Shown here: in pieces, positions 1 to 9,270 of the stretch
How the letters are laid out: every line of letters begins with the position of its first letter
Position numbering within the stretch: the first letter of the stretch is position 1
Origin: Spirochaetia bacterium
GTDB taxonomy: Bacteria > Spirochaetota > Spirochaetia > Treponematales > Treponemataceae
NCBI GenBank assembly: GCA_022768865.1
Contig: JALELH010000018.1
Coordinates: 1-64,000 of the forward strand
Direction: 5' to 3'
DNA: 64,000 bases
The notes under the pieces: model-generated
Database searches by the model: none
Seen by the model: the letters and a program-made list of their open reading frames with translations, nothing else
What the model was told of the DNA's origin: nothing
Made by a program: the position numbers and the translations under genes

Positions 1-1715
1 TGAATCGTAACATCAAGGGCAGTTGTAGGCTCGTCTGCAATCAACAGGTCGCAGTCCTGGGCAAGGGAAAGGGCAATTGAAATGCGCTGAAGCTGACCGC
101 CGCTAAACTGGTGGGGAAAATTCTTAAGGCGTTTTTCTGGATTTGGAAGTCCTACTTCCTTAAGGAGTTCTATTGTCTTTGCCTCCCATTCTTCTCCTGT
201 AATTTCAGGATTTGAGTTCCTTAAAGTTTCTTCAAAGACTGAACCGATGTTCTGCAGGGGATCAAAGGAACGGCCCGGCTCCTGGAAAATGTACCCGATT
301 TTTTTACCGCGGAAATTTCTGAGCTCTTTTTTATCTAAAGCCGTTAATTCAGTACCTTCAAAAAATATTTTGCCTTCTACTTTTGCATTGTCTCCATGAA
401 GTGCAGGAATTGCCATTGAAGAAACAGATTTTCCGCTGCCGCTTTCCCCTACAATTCCAAGAATTTCACCTTTAGCCATTTTATAGCTTACACCGCGGAC
501 GGCAAAAATTTTTATGCTCTTTTTTCCACGAAATAAATTAAAGGTAACTTTTAGATTCTTTACAGAAAGAAATTCTTTTTTATCGGCTGAATCATCATCA
601 ATTTCTTCTGCATTCTTTTGATTTCCTGACAATGAATTATTTTTCTTAAAGTAAAACTTCCAGAATGGTTTTTTAAATACAGAATAATAAGGATCAAAAT
701 AATCCCTTAAGGCATCACCAAAAAAATTAAATGCAAGTGTAACTAAAAGTAAAAGCCATACAGGAATCAAGAGCCATGGAAAATTCTGAAGATTATTCAA
801 TGTTGAAATGTCACGGTTAATTAAACTTCCCCAGCTTACGGCAGGATCTGCAATTCCTAAACCAAGATAAGACAATGTTGTTTCACTCATAATAAAACCA
901 GGAACAGCCAGTGTTGTGCTTACAATCAGCAGGCTTGTAATCTGCGGAATTATATGATGAAAAATAATTACCAGAGACGGCATTCCTTCTAAAACTGCAT
1001 TCTGGACAAATTCTTCCCTTTTTATTGAATGAACCATTCCGCGCAAGGTTCTTGCACTTCCAGGCCAGCCAACAAGAGACAAAAGAACCGTAATTATCAT
1101 GTAAGAAGTTCCGCTGTCCATTTTTGAATTAAGCAGGGAACGCAAAAACAAAATCAAATAAAGCCCGGGAATAAGCATGAAAAATTCACTGAAACGCATT
1201 ATAAGCCAGTCAGTTTTTCCGCCAAAAAATCCTGCAAGGCCGCCAAAAATTATGGCAAGCAGAAGTGAAACCGCACTTGCTATGAAGCCAATGGTTAAGG
1301 AAATCCTGCTGCCATAAACAATTCGGCTGAATAAATCACGTCCAAGATTATCTGCACCAAATAAATAAACCGGGTATTCACTATCCTTAACGCCAAACAA
1401 ATGGACCTTAGTCTTTATAAAGCCCAGAAGTTTATATTCACTGCCTCTGGCAAACAACCGGACGTTATGTTCAATTCCTTTTACTCTGGCATATTGCCAT
1501 GTTGAAGGTTCCAGAACACGATATTCCCGCACTTTAATGCCTTTAACAGACAGCTGCAAATTTGCAGGATGAAATGTATTTTCAGGAAAAGATTTTGTTG
1601 CAGGATAAGGTGCAATAAATTCAGCAAAAATCATTATCAGATAAATGACGCCGATAAAAATCAGCGATGCAAAGGCAAGAGGCCGGCTTTTAATATATTG
1701 CAGAAATTTTTTCAT
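1..1715 (-). CDS. Fused oligopeptide ABC transporter permease-ATPase (OppC-OppD), partial
   Basis: Inner-membrane permease joined in one frame to its cytoplasmic ATPase, part of a peptide importer with the OppB and OppA genes just upstream. The start is the ATG at 1713-1715. Residues 1 to about 350 are an OppC-type permease with an N-terminal membrane segment, the LFGADNLGRD signature before the transmembrane core, and an EFVQNAVLEG coupling loop. After a polar linker (about residues 350-378) comes an OppD-type ATPase with Walker A GESGSGKS near residue 426, signature FSGGQLQRIS near 537 and Walker B LLIADEPT near 556. I read the junction (540-720) codon by codon and found no stop. The left edge cuts the protein at residue 571, so the end of the ATPase is missing. 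Permease-ATPase fusions are known in this family but are less common than separate genes. A separate OppF may lie beyond the edge. Confidence 0.9.
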   Translation of the reverse strand, partial: MKKFLQYIKSRPLAFASLIFIGVIYLIMIFAEFIAPYPATKSFPENTFHPANLQLSVKGIKVREYRVLEPSTWQYARVKGIEHNVRLFARGSEYKLLGFIKTKVHLFGVKDSEYPVYLFGADNLGRDLFSRIVYGSRISLTIGFIASAVSLLLAIIFGGLAGFFGGKTDWLIMRFSEFFMLIPGLYLILFLRSLLNSKMDSGTSYMIITVLLSLVGWPGSARTLRGMVHSIKREEFVQNAVLEGMPSLVIIFHHIIPQITSLLIVSTTLAVPGFIMSETTLSYLGLGIADPAVSWGSLINRDISTLNNLQNFPWLLIPVWLLLLVTLAFNFFGDALRDYFDPYYSVFKKPFWKFYFKKNNSLSGNQKNAEEIDDDSADKKEFLSVKNLKVTFNLFRGKKSIKIFAVRGVSYKMAKGEILGIVGESGSGKSVSSMAIPALHGDNAKVEGKIFFEGTELTALDKKELRNFRGKKIGYIFQEPGRSFDPLQNIGSVFEETLRNSNPEITGEEWEAKTIELLKEVGLPNPEKRLKNFPHQFSGGQLQRISIALSLAQDCDLLIADEPTTALDVTI

Positions 1716-1740
1716 TTTGTTTATTCTTTCCTCCGTCTCT

Positions 1741-2832
1741 TTACTGACTTCCATATCTGATTCTTGGATCTACAACAGCAAGAAGAATATCAGAAATTAC
1801 CATGCCGGCTAGAACAAGAAAGGAAACAAACATGCTGTTGGCAAGGACAAGATTTACATCCTGCTGGGTAACGGCTTCATACATAAGGCGTCCGATTCCA
1901 GGGTATGCAAAAATAATTTCCAGAATAAGGCTGCCGCTGAAAAGTCCCGCAAGAAGATTTGCACTTCCTGTAATGTATGGATTCAATGTATTTTTAAAGG
2001 CATGATTCAAATAAACACGGCGTTCACTTATTCCCCTTGCACGCAAAGCCATGATATAGGGCATACCCATCTGGTCTAACATTGTGGAACGAATCATCCT
2101 CATGGTCCCGCCGATTCCCCCTAAAAAACTTGCAAGCAAAGGAAGAAAAATATGATGAACATAACTGAAAGAAAATTTTAAAGGCGATTCACTGAAAGGA
2201 AAAGAAGGATATGCCGTAACAGGGAAAAGTCCTGAAATGGAAGCAAAAAGCTGAAGCAGAATCAAAAGCAGGATTCCAGGAAAAGCGTGAAAAAACAATG
2301 CAAAAAAAGTTGCCGCTATATCAACCCTTGTGCCAGCTTTGGAAGAAAAATATACTCCAAGCAAAAAAGAAAAAGCCGTAATAAAAACAAGGGAAATTAA
2401 ATTTAACAGAACGGAATTCCATATTCTTGAAAAAATTAAAAAACTTACAGGTGCACGGGAAATTAAACTTGTGCCTAAGTCGTGATGAATTATGACTCTT
2501 TTTAGCCATGCTCCATACTGGACATAAAAAGGTTTATCTATTCCAAATTCTTCCCTGAGTTTTTGTTCCTGCTCTTCTGAAAATTTCCCATCCTGAACTG
2601 ACTGTTTACTTTTGCCTGCTGACATTTCCGTCATAATCTGCTGGCTCATCATCTGGTCAACTATGTCTCCTGGTGCAAGTTCCATAAGGCCAAAAAGTGC
2701 AAAGCCAAGCAAATACAAAAGCACAACCATTGTAACAATGCGGCTTACAATAAAAGAAAGCAGCGGAACTTTTTTCCTGAACAATGTCCACGGATAAACT
2801 ACAGTGGATTTTATTTTATTAAAAATATTCAT
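1741..2832 (-). CDS. oppB: Oligopeptide ABC transporter permease OppB
   Basis: Inner-membrane permease subunit of the peptide importer, 363 residues, a little longer than typical DppB/OppB. After the first membrane segment it shows the family pattern EFGIDKPFYVQYGAWLKRV followed by DLGTS. A set of hydrophobic segments follows, and near the C-terminus the coupling loop MALRARGISERRVYLNHAFKN. The ATG at 2830-2832 has a GGGGGA ribosome-binding site. It starts 12 bases after the stop of oppA and is followed after 25 bases by the fused OppC-OppD gene, so all are probably one transcript. Substrate range (peptide, nickel or opine) cannot be told from this subunit. Confidence 0.9.
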   Translation of the reverse strand: MNIFNKIKSTVVYPWTLFRKKVPLLSFIVSRIVTMVVLLYLLGFALFGLMELAPGDIVDQMMSQQIMTEMSAGKSKQSVQDGKFSEEQEQKLREEFGIDKPFYVQYGAWLKRVIIHHDLGTSLISRAPVSFLIFSRIWNSVLLNLISLVFITAFSFLLGVYFSSKAGTRVDIAATFFALFFHAFPGILLLILLQLFASISGLFPVTAYPSFPFSESPLKFSFSYVHHIFLPLLASFLGGIGGTMRMIRSTMLDQMGMPYIMALRARGISERRVYLNHAFKNTLNPYITGSANLLAGLFSGSLILEIIFAYPGIGRLMYEAVTQQDVNLVLANSMFVSFLVLAGMVISDILLAVVDPRIRYGSQ

Positions 2833-2844
2833 CAGTCCCCCTGC

Positions 2845-4674
2845 CTAGTCTGCAAAAACATATTCAGTTCTTGCACCATACATGTTGTCATAATATAAGT
2901 TTTCCTGATTCCATTTATTTTGAATTGCAAAAAAACTTCTTGGGCTTACAAGATAAATTACCGGGCATTGTTCAAGATAAATTTCCTGATATTCGTCCCA
3001 GTATTTTTTTGCCTGAACTTTATCAATTGTGTAACTTCCATTGTTGTAAAGCCAGTCAATTCTTGCTTCCCATTCTGTTGCCGGTTTCTGCTGCAAGGGA
3101 TACCACAAGTGCAGGTTTCCATAGCTAACCCACACATTGCTTCCCTGTGACGGAAAAATACTGCCACCGGACAATCCTATTATTATAGACTGCCAGTCAT
3201 AAGTTGAAGTAAGCATTTCTACGATTTTCTGAAAATCTGTCTGGCGAACATTAATCTTAATGCCTGCTAAAGAACATTCATCCGTTATAATCTGGGCAAT
3301 ATCACTTGTCGTGCTGCTGGAAGCATTAATCGTAAGATCAAATTCAACAGGAACATTTTCCCAGTCACGCATTATTCCTTTTGCATCCTGTTTAATGCCA
3401 ATAGAAGCCAGAAGTTTTTTTGCCTGTTCCACATTGTAGCGGTATTTAAGGCTGATTTTATCATCATAAAAAGCATTGGGTTTAGCAAAGAATGAATAGC
3501 ACGGATCTGCAAGTCCCCTGTAAGTCTGCTGAATTATTCTTTCGCGATTTAAAAGGCAGCTCATAGCCTGACGGAATTCCTTTTTGCAAAACCATTTATA
3601 ATACTGGCAGTCTTTGTTTTTTGGATTCTGATTAAAACTTAAAAACGGTGCACTAAAAGAACCGTCTGCCCTGTAAACTGTATAAGAATTCTTCTGGGAA
3701 TTTACAACTTCATCAATTTCCTCCGGCCGCGGGCCATAGCTTTCAAGATTTCCCTGCTTAAACAAAAGATAGGAAGTATTGGCATCCCCCACAATCTGGC
3801 ATATTAAAGTATCGTAGTATGGCAGGGAATTTCCTTCAGAATCTTTTTCCCAGTAATAGGGATTTTTTTTGTACACAATTCTCTGGGCTGGTTTATATTC
3901 TGCAAAGTGCCATTTTCCGCAGGAAGGAACTTCAGCAGGGTCTTCCGAAGCATTAAATAAATCCTTTACGCCATCTGCACCTTTTTCTTCCTTTGCTTTT
4001 TTAAAAATAAATGAAGGCTTTATGGAACAGTTAGTTGTAAGCAAAGGCTCTGCGACTATCCGCGGAAAAATAAAATCAAATCTTTTGTCGTCAACTTTTA
4101 CACATTCAATGTGACCCTGTTCTCCGTTTTCAAGTTCTAGGAATTGTCCGCCATAACCGGAACTTTGAAAAACTTCATCACCTTCAATTTCGTTATACCA
4201 GTAAACAACATCATCACTTGTAACAGGAACGGTTTCTTTTTTTCCATACCATGACCAGACAAGATTTTCTCGCAAGGTGTAGTGAACAGTTAAAGTTCCT
4301 TTTTCTTCATCAGTTTCAATTTCAAAAAATGCACCTTTAGGAATCCATTCTTTCTTAATCGGATCATAGTCAACTAGAAATTCCAGCGTCTGTTCAATCA
4401 AGGCAGAAGAAGAACCGTCACGTTCTGCAATTAAATGATTAAAGGTTTTTGGATCAGAAAGAATTGCATCATTCCATACACCGCCTTCTTTTCCTGCTGC
4501 AAAACTTTGACCAGTGTAAGGCTTGTATTTAGTCCGCTCCAGAAGATGTTCCCCTGCATGAGAGCGGTAATCTTCTATTTCTTCTAAAGTCATTTCCGGA
4601 GTTTTCTGTCCGCACGAAATTAAATTCACTGCAAAAATAAAAATCCCGCAGAATTTTAAAATTGATTTTTTCAT
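2845..4674 (-). CDS. oppA: Peptide-binding lipoprotein OppA (SBP family 5)
   Basis: Extracytoplasmic substrate-binding lipoprotein, 609 residues, first gene of the opp operon. The N-terminus has a hydrophobic signal and a lipobox LISC, so Cys21 should be acylated. The mature protein follows the SBP_bac_5 pattern: an early WNDAILSDPKTFNHL segment, a central region with KNPYYWEKD and LPYYD, and REFRQAMSCLLNRERIIQQ. This family binds peptides and sometimes nickel or other solutes; operon context favours peptides. The ATG at 4672-4674 is preceded by GGTGGG. The gene diverges from folA, and the 54-base gap between them must hold both promoters. Confidence 0.9.
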   Translation of the reverse strand: MKKSILKFCGIFIFAVNLISCGQKTPEMTLEEIEDYRSHAGEHLLERTKYKPYTGQSFAAGKEGGVWNDAILSDPKTFNHLIAERDGSSSALIEQTLEFLVDYDPIKKEWIPKGAFFEIETDEEKGTLTVHYTLRENLVWSWYGKKETVPVTSDDVVYWYNEIEGDEVFQSSGYGGQFLELENGEQGHIECVKVDDKRFDFIFPRIVAEPLLTTNCSIKPSFIFKKAKEEKGADGVKDLFNASEDPAEVPSCGKWHFAEYKPAQRIVYKKNPYYWEKDSEGNSLPYYDTLICQIVGDANTSYLLFKQGNLESYGPRPEEIDEVVNSQKNSYTVYRADGSFSAPFLSFNQNPKNKDCQYYKWFCKKEFRQAMSCLLNRERIIQQTYRGLADPCYSFFAKPNAFYDDKISLKYRYNVEQAKKLLASIGIKQDAKGIMRDWENVPVEFDLTINASSSTTSDIAQIITDECSLAGIKINVRQTDFQKIVEMLTSTYDWQSIIIGLSGGSIFPSQGSNVWVSYGNLHLWYPLQQKPATEWEARIDWLYNNGSYTIDKVQAKKYWDEYQEIYLEQCPVIYLVSPRSFFAIQNKWNQENLYYDNMYGARTEYVFAD

Positions 4675-4728
4675 TTTCCCACCGGTTCAATCATAGTATT
4701 TTTGCTGACTTTTTACTATTCTATTTTT

Positions 4729-5289
4729 ATGACTGAAGTTAATGCAATTTTTGCACACGGCTTAAATGGTGAATTTTCTCTTTCTGACGGAAGCCTTCCA
4801 TGGAAAAATATTTCATTGCTTACAGAAGATGCCAGAGCCGATATGGAAAATTTCAAAAGCATGACTTCTGGCCAGATTGTAATCATGGGTTTTAATACTT
4901 ACAGGACATTTTCTAAACCGCTGCCCAAAAGAATAAATATTGTAATTGATAAAAATTGTAGTGACGGGGGTTCATTAAATAAAATTCAGCAGAACAATTT
5001 TAATTTTTTTCCATCAGTTGAATCAGCCTTGAGTTTTTTTTATTGTGAACAAAAACATGTACAGGATTTCAGCAATAAAAAGATTTATATAATCGGCGGC
5101 GCAAAACTTCTTGACTATGCACTGGAGAAAAATTTAATAACCGGAAAAATATACGAAACGGTTTTTAATTTTAACTTTCCTGAAGCCAGAACTTTCGTTA
5201 AACCTTTGTCTGAAGACTGGAAAATAATTGAAAAACATAAACTTGCTGAACATTCAGTCTTGCTTACAAAAGTTCTTAATAAAAAATAA
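4729..5289 (+). CDS. folA: Dihydrofolate reductase
   Basis: NADPH-dependent reduction of dihydrofolate to tetrahydrofolate in the cytoplasm; 186 residues from the ATG at 4729. Family landmarks are the SLPWK substrate loop, the NADPH-binding segment IVIMGFNTYRTFSKPLP (compare the usual GRKTWESIGRPLP) and IYIIGGAKLL near residue 125. An in-frame TTG at 4702 would add nine residues but has no better ribosome site and adds hydrophobic residues not expected in this family. There is no Shine-Dalgarno sequence before the ATG. A TACTAT box sits at 4714-4719, so the messenger could be leaderless. The sequence between the core motifs is divergent, so weak activity or a DHFR-like paralogue is possible. 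Confidence 0.8.
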   Translation: MTEVNAIFAHGLNGEFSLSDGSLPWKNISLLTEDARADMENFKSMTSGQIVIMGFNTYRTFSKPLPKRINIVIDKNCSDGGSLNKIQQNNFNFFPSVESALSFFYCEQKHVQDFSNKKIYIIGGAKLLDYALEKNLITGKIYETVFNFNFPEARTFVKPLSEDWKIIEKHKLAEHSVLLTKVLNKK

Positions 5290-5320
5290 ACCCCTTCCGG
5301 TATTTCTACTGAAAGGGGTT
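5281..5320 (-). terminator. Intrinsic terminator of ppdK
   Basis: The arms aacccctt (5289-5296) and aaggggtt (5313-5320) pair perfectly around a 16-base loop. Read on the minus strand, the hairpin is followed by a T-rich run (complement of 5281-5290). It sits between the convergent ends of folA and ppdK and best serves ppdK. Confidence 0.75.
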
Positions 5321-5350
5321 CAAGAAAATCTAGGAATCAGTTTTTAAAAC

Positions 5351-8200
5351 TTATTTCTTTGATGTTTTCTTAGCTGGAGCTTTTTTTGCTGTAGCTTTCT
5401 TTGCAGGAGCTTTTTTAGCTGCTGTCTTCTTTTCTGCTACTTTCTTAGCTGGAGCTTTCTTTGCTGCTGCTTTTGCAGGAGCCTTTTTAGCTGGAGCCTT
5501 TGCTGCCTTAGCTGCTTTTGCTGCTTCAATTACTGCCTGTGCACCTGCAAGGCGAGCTGCTGGTACGCGGAATGGAGAACATGAAACATAGTTAAGACCA
5601 AGAGCATAGCAAAGCTTGATTGAATCTGGATCACCACCGTGTTCACCACAGATACCAAGGTGAAGGTCAGCCTTAACTGCACGTCCCTTTTCTTCTGCAA
5701 GACCAATCATAACTCCAACACCGTCTGCATCCAATGTCTTGAATGGATCCTGGAGGAGAACTTTCTGGTCAAGGTAAGAATCAATGAACTTAGAGTAGTC
5801 ATCGCGGCTGAAACCGAATGTTGTCTGTGTAAGGTCGTTTGTTCCGAATGAGAAGAAGTCTGCATATTCTGCAATCTGGTTTGCTGTTGCAGCTGCACGT
5901 GGGAATTCGATCATAGAACCAATCTGGAACTTGAGTTTTGTTCCAAGTTCTTCATTTACCTTAGCAATTACAGCTTCTGCCTGAGCACGAATCTGCTTAA
6001 GTTCAGCAAATGTTGTAACGTTAGGAATCATGATGCGAACGTCGTGCTTAAGGCCTTCTTTGTCAGCCTTAGCTGTTGCACGTGCAATAGCTTCAACCTG
6101 TGTTTCATAGATTTCAGGATATGTAATTGCAAGACGACAGCCACGGTGTCCGAGCATTGGGTTGTGTTCGTTAAGTTCAGCATACTTCTTGCTGATTACT
6201 TCAACTGATACGCCAAGTTTCTTTGCAAGTGCTTCTGCAAGTTCTGGTGTTTCAGCCTGAACAAATTCGTTAAGAGGAGGGTCAAGAAGACGGATTGTTA
6301 CATCGCGGCCATCCATAGTCTTAATGATTCCGTAGAAGTCTTTTTCCTGAAGTGGAAGAATAGCCTTAAGGTTTTCTTTTCTATCTTCAGTTGTTTCAGA
6401 AATAATCATCTTCTGGAATGAAGTAAGTTTTGGTTCTTCAAAGAACATGTGTTCTGTACGGCAAAGACCGATACCGGCTGCACCAAAGCGGAATGCCTGT
6501 GGAGCTTCGTTCTGTTCTGCGTTAGCCTTAACTTCGAATCCCTTTACTGTGTGACCGTTAACTTTGCGAACAGACTTAGCACGAACTTCATCAGCCCATG
6601 AAAGGAATGTTTCAAGGTCGCCGGATACTGCTGCTGGTGTTACAGGAATTGCTTCACCATAAACTTTACCTGTTGAACCATCAATAGAGATAACGTCTCC
6701 TCTCTTGAATGTCTTGTCGCCAATCTTAACTGTATCTGAATCAAGGAATACAACATCTGAACAACCACAAACACATGGTGTACCCATACCGCGGGCAACA
6801 ACAGCTGCGTGTGATGTGCGTCCACCAGTTGAAGTAAGGATACCTTCAGCAACATACATACCTGCAATGTCATCTGGAGATGTTTCTTTGCGAACGAGCA
6901 TTACCTTCTTGCCGACCTTGTTTTCTTTAACAGCTTCATCTGCTGTGAATACAATAGCACCACAACCTGCACCTGGAGATGCGTTAAGTGCTGATGCCAA
7001 TGGCTTTGCATTCTTGATTGCGCTCTTGTCGAACTGTGGATGGAGAAGCTGATCAAGCTGATCTGGTTTAACACGAAGAAGTGCTTCTTCCTTTGTAATC
7101 ATCTTTTCTTCTACCATGTCTACAGCCATCTTAACTGCTGCCGGACCTGTGCGCTTACCGTTGCGGCACTGAAGCATGTAAAGCTTGCCTTCCTGAACAG
7201 TAAATTCCATATCCTGCATATCGCGGTAGTGCTTTTCAAGGCGGTTACGAATCTTTGTAATTTCTGCAAAGATTTTTGGCTGCTGCTGTTCAAGAGCAGA
7301 AATATCCATTGGTGTGCGGATACCTGCAACAACGTCTTCACCCTGAGCGTTGATAAGGTATTCTGCCATGAACTTATTTTCACCTGTTGAAGGGTCGCGT
7401 GAAAATGCAACACCAGTTCCTGATGTTTCACCCATGTTACCGAATACCATAGCCATAACAGTAACAGCTGTTCCCTTAATCTTGTTTTCATCAATGTTGT
7501 TGAGCTTGCGGTAAACAATAGCACGGTCATTCATCCATGAACCGAAAACTGCACCGATAGCACCCCACATCTGTTCCTGTGGATCCTGTGGGAAGTCTGA
7601 ACCCTTTTCTGCCTTATACATTGTCTTGTATTTAGCAACGATTTCCTGGAGTTCTTCTGTAGTAAGTTCTGTATCTTCTTTAATTCCACGATGAGACTTT
7701 ACTTCTGCAATGATTTCTTCAAACTTATCATGTTCTACGCCCATAGCAACGTTACCGAACATCTGGATAAAGCGGCGGTATGCGTCCCATGCAAAACGTG
7801 CGTGGTTTGTCTTGTTTGCAAGACCGATAACTGACTTATCGTTAAGACCAAGGTTAAGGATTGTATCCATCATACCTGGCATAGATTCAGCGGCACCATA
7901 GCGAACTGAAACAAGGAGAGGGTCCTTTTCATCTCCGAGCTTCTTGCCCATTGACTTTTCGAGCTTAGTAAGATTCTTCTGAACTTCTGCTGCAAGAGAT
8001 GCAGGATACTTTCTTCCAAGCTTGTAGTATTCCTGACATACGTCGATAGAAATTGTGAATCCTGATGGAACTGGAAGGCTCAAAGGTTTCTTTGCCATCT
8101 GAGCAAGGTTAGCACCTTTTCCACCGAGGATGAGACGCATTGACTCGTCGCCTTCTGCATCACCGTCACCAAAGTAATAAACATATTTGGTCTTAGCCAT
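5351..8200 (-). CDS. ppdK: Pyruvate phosphate dikinase with lysine/alanine-rich C-terminal tail
   Basis: Interconverts pyruvate, ATP and phosphate with PEP, AMP and pyrophosphate. In anaerobic fermenters it usually works in glycolysis. The start is the ATG at 8198-8200 with ribosome site GGAGGA; an upstream in-frame start at 8263 would lie across the promoter. Of 949 residues, the first ~890 match the usual length. They hold the ATP-grasp domain (LGGKGANLAQM), the phosphohistidine swivel domain (GGRTSHAAVVARGMG) and the PEP/pyruvate barrel (FGTNDLTQTTFGFSRDD, and GICGEHGGDP with the catalytic Cys). The last ~57 residues are an extension made almost only of Lys, Ala and Pro in repeats of AKKAPAKK type, like histone H1-like proteins. 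Its role is unknown; nucleic-acid or polyanion binding is an inference. Confidence 0.97.
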   Translation of the reverse strand: MAKTKYVYYFGDGDAEGDESMRLILGGKGANLAQMAKKPLSLPVPSGFTISIDVCQEYYKLGRKYPASLAAEVQKNLTKLEKSMGKKLGDEKDPLLVSVRYGAAESMPGMMDTILNLGLNDKSVIGLANKTNHARFAWDAYRRFIQMFGNVAMGVEHDKFEEIIAEVKSHRGIKEDTELTTEELQEIVAKYKTMYKAEKGSDFPQDPQEQMWGAIGAVFGSWMNDRAIVYRKLNNIDENKIKGTAVTVMAMVFGNMGETSGTGVAFSRDPSTGENKFMAEYLINAQGEDVVAGIRTPMDISALEQQQPKIFAEITKIRNRLEKHYRDMQDMEFTVQEGKLYMLQCRNGKRTGPAAVKMAVDMVEEKMITKEEALLRVKPDQLDQLLHPQFDKSAIKNAKPLASALNASPGAGCGAIVFTADEAVKENKVGKKVMLVRKETSPDDIAGMYVAEGILTSTGGRTSHAAVVARGMGTPCVCGCSDVVFLDSDTVKIGDKTFKRGDVISIDGSTGKVYGEAIPVTPAAVSGDLETFLSWADEVRAKSVRKVNGHTVKGFEVKANAEQNEAPQAFRFGAAGIGLCRTEHMFFEEPKLTSFQKMIISETTEDRKENLKAILPLQEKDFYGIIKTMDGRDVTIRLLDPPLNEFVQAETPELAEALAKKLGVSVEVISKKYAELNEHNPMLGHRGCRLAITYPEIYETQVEAIARATAKADKEGLKHDVRIMIPNVTTFAELKQIRAQAEAVIAKVNEELGTKLKFQIGSMIEFPRAAATANQIAEYADFFSFGTNDLTQTTFGFSRDDYSKFIDSYLDQKVLLQDPFKTLDADGVGVMIGLAEEKGRAVKADLHLGICGEHGGDPDSIKLCYALGLNYVSCSPFRVPAARLAGAQAVIEAAKAAKAAKAPAKKAPAKAAAKKAPAKKVAEKKTAAKKAPAKKATAKKAPAKKTSKK

Positions 8201-8231
8201 TAATGTCCTCCATATATATATGTGACTAAAA

Positions 8232-8260
8232 ATTATACATGTATTTTTTTCTATCGTCAA
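8232..8260 (-). promoter_or_regulatory. Sigma-70-type promoter of ppdK
   Basis: On the minus strand TTGACG (8255-8260) is separated by exactly 17 bases from TATAAT (8232-8237). Transcription would start about 25 bases before the ATG at 8200. This is one of the best promoter matches in the window, fitting a highly expressed glycolytic gene. Confidence 0.75.
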
Positions 8261-8407
8261 CAAAACTATTTAAAAACACTTAATATAGAAATAAAAAACA
8301 TTTTGATTTGAAAAGGCAGGAAAATTTGTTTTGTTGGAAATACAACATTTATTGATTTTCATTTATCAAGCCAAATTATTACAATTAATAGTACCTATAT
8401 AAAGCAG

Positions 8408-8512
8408 ACGACTTACGGCAGAACCTCGTCGAAAGTAAATGTTTTTTAGGAGCCGATGTATGACTTAACTTTCTCTATTTTTCATTTCTGAACCTGCCTA
8501 CGGCTTTTATGT
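8408..8512. repeat. Second copy of dispersed palindromic element (partial)
   Basis: This AT-rich gap holds cggcagaacc near 8417-8426 and ctgaacctgcctacggc at 8489-8505. The 17-base string is the exact reverse complement of part of the left arm of the long palindrome at 56484-56680, and cggcagaacc recurs in that palindrome's other arm. Order and spacing of the two arms are similar in both places, so these look like two members of one dispersed family. The interior differs. No reading frame of note lies inside it. Confidence 0.5.
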
Positions 8513-8705
8513 TCAATAAATAATATTACAATCTTGATTCACCTAAATTGCCCTGTATATTTTTGTCCCGGAATTTAATAGGATTTTTTTAACGATGGTT
8601 CAAATTGACACAGCGTAATTTATACTGGAATAGAACTTCTTAAACATACCCCTAAAAGTACATTCTAAAACACTGTTTCAAAAGAATTTTATAATTATTT
8701 TCAAT

Positions 8706-8733
8706 TTGGCATACTATATGCTCATGTTTTAAT
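8706..8733 (+). promoter_or_regulatory. Possible promoter of the small heat-shock gene
   Basis: TTGGCA (8706-8711) and TTTAAT (8728-8733) lie 16 bases apart, about 60 bases before the hsp20 start. A TTGACA at 8605-8610 lacks a well-placed -10 box. I saw no CIRCE inverted repeat. The rest of 8513-8700 shows no gene. Confidence 0.35.
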
Positions 8734-8794
8734 GTAAGGCGTTAAACCTTAATCAAAATTACAAATTAAATTTATAACCCGGGAGGTTAATATT

Positions 8795-9208
8795 ATGAAT
8801 GAACTTTCACTTTTAGATTCACTTTTTGGAAACGACGGATTTGCTTATCCTGCATCACGCAGCACTTATTCAGCACCAAAAGTTGACGTATTGCAGAAAA
8901 AGGACTGCTATGTTCTTTTAATGGATCTTCCAGGAATGACAGAAAACGATGTGGAAATTACAATGAAGAACGATGTCCTTACAATTGAAAATGCTGAAAA
9001 TAAAGCAGAAGAAAAAGGCACTGAAAAAGAAACATGGCTTATCCGCGAAAGGACTCCGTCTTGTGCAAAATTCCGCAGGACATTTACTTTACCGAAAGAC
9101 ATTGACACTAACAACATTAAGGCAAACTTTAAAAACGGCGTTCTTTCCGTTGTAATTGCCAGAAAAGAAGAACAGAAAGAGCAGAAAATTAAAATTATTG
9201 CTGCTTAA
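8795..9208 (+). CDS. Small heat-shock protein (Hsp20/alpha-crystallin)
   Basis: ATP-independent holdase chaperone of the cytoplasm, 137 residues. The N-terminal arm is short (about 30 residues). The alpha-crystallin domain follows, with VDVLQKKDCYVLLMDLPGM at its start and RRTFTLPKDI and NGVLSVVIARKEE near the end, including the conserved G-V-L. The C-terminal tail QKIKIIAA contains an IKI motif of the I-x-I type used for oligomer assembly. A strong GGGAGG site precedes the ATG. The gene stands alone between ppdK (divergent) and a candidate small RNA. Confidence 0.95.
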   Translation: MNELSLLDSLFGNDGFAYPASRSTYSAPKVDVLQKKDCYVLLMDLPGMTENDVEITMKNDVLTIENAENKAEEKGTEKETWLIRERTPSCAKFRRTFTLPKDIDTNNIKANFKNGVLSVVIARKEEQKEQKIKIIAA

Positions 9209-9236
9209 AAAAAATTAAAAAATGTTTTAAAAACTA

Positions 9237-9265
9237 TTGACAGAAAAAGTTTTTAGAACTATATT
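9237..9265 (+). promoter_or_regulatory. Consensus promoter of candidate small RNA 1
   Basis: TTGACA (9237-9242), 17 bases, TATATT (9260-9265). No start codon or reading frame follows before a terminator at 9322-9360, so the promoter appears to serve a non-coding RNA. Confidence 0.75.
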
Positions 9266-9270
9266 AAAGA

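Noticed and set aside
7040..7390. 116-codon frame opposite ppdK
   Set aside because: It is antisense to well-conserved dikinase sequence, has no ribosome site and no recognisable motif.
8605..8636. TTGACA-based promoter further upstream of hsp20
   Set aside because: No -10 box at 16-18 bases; the nearest TATACT is only 10 bases away.
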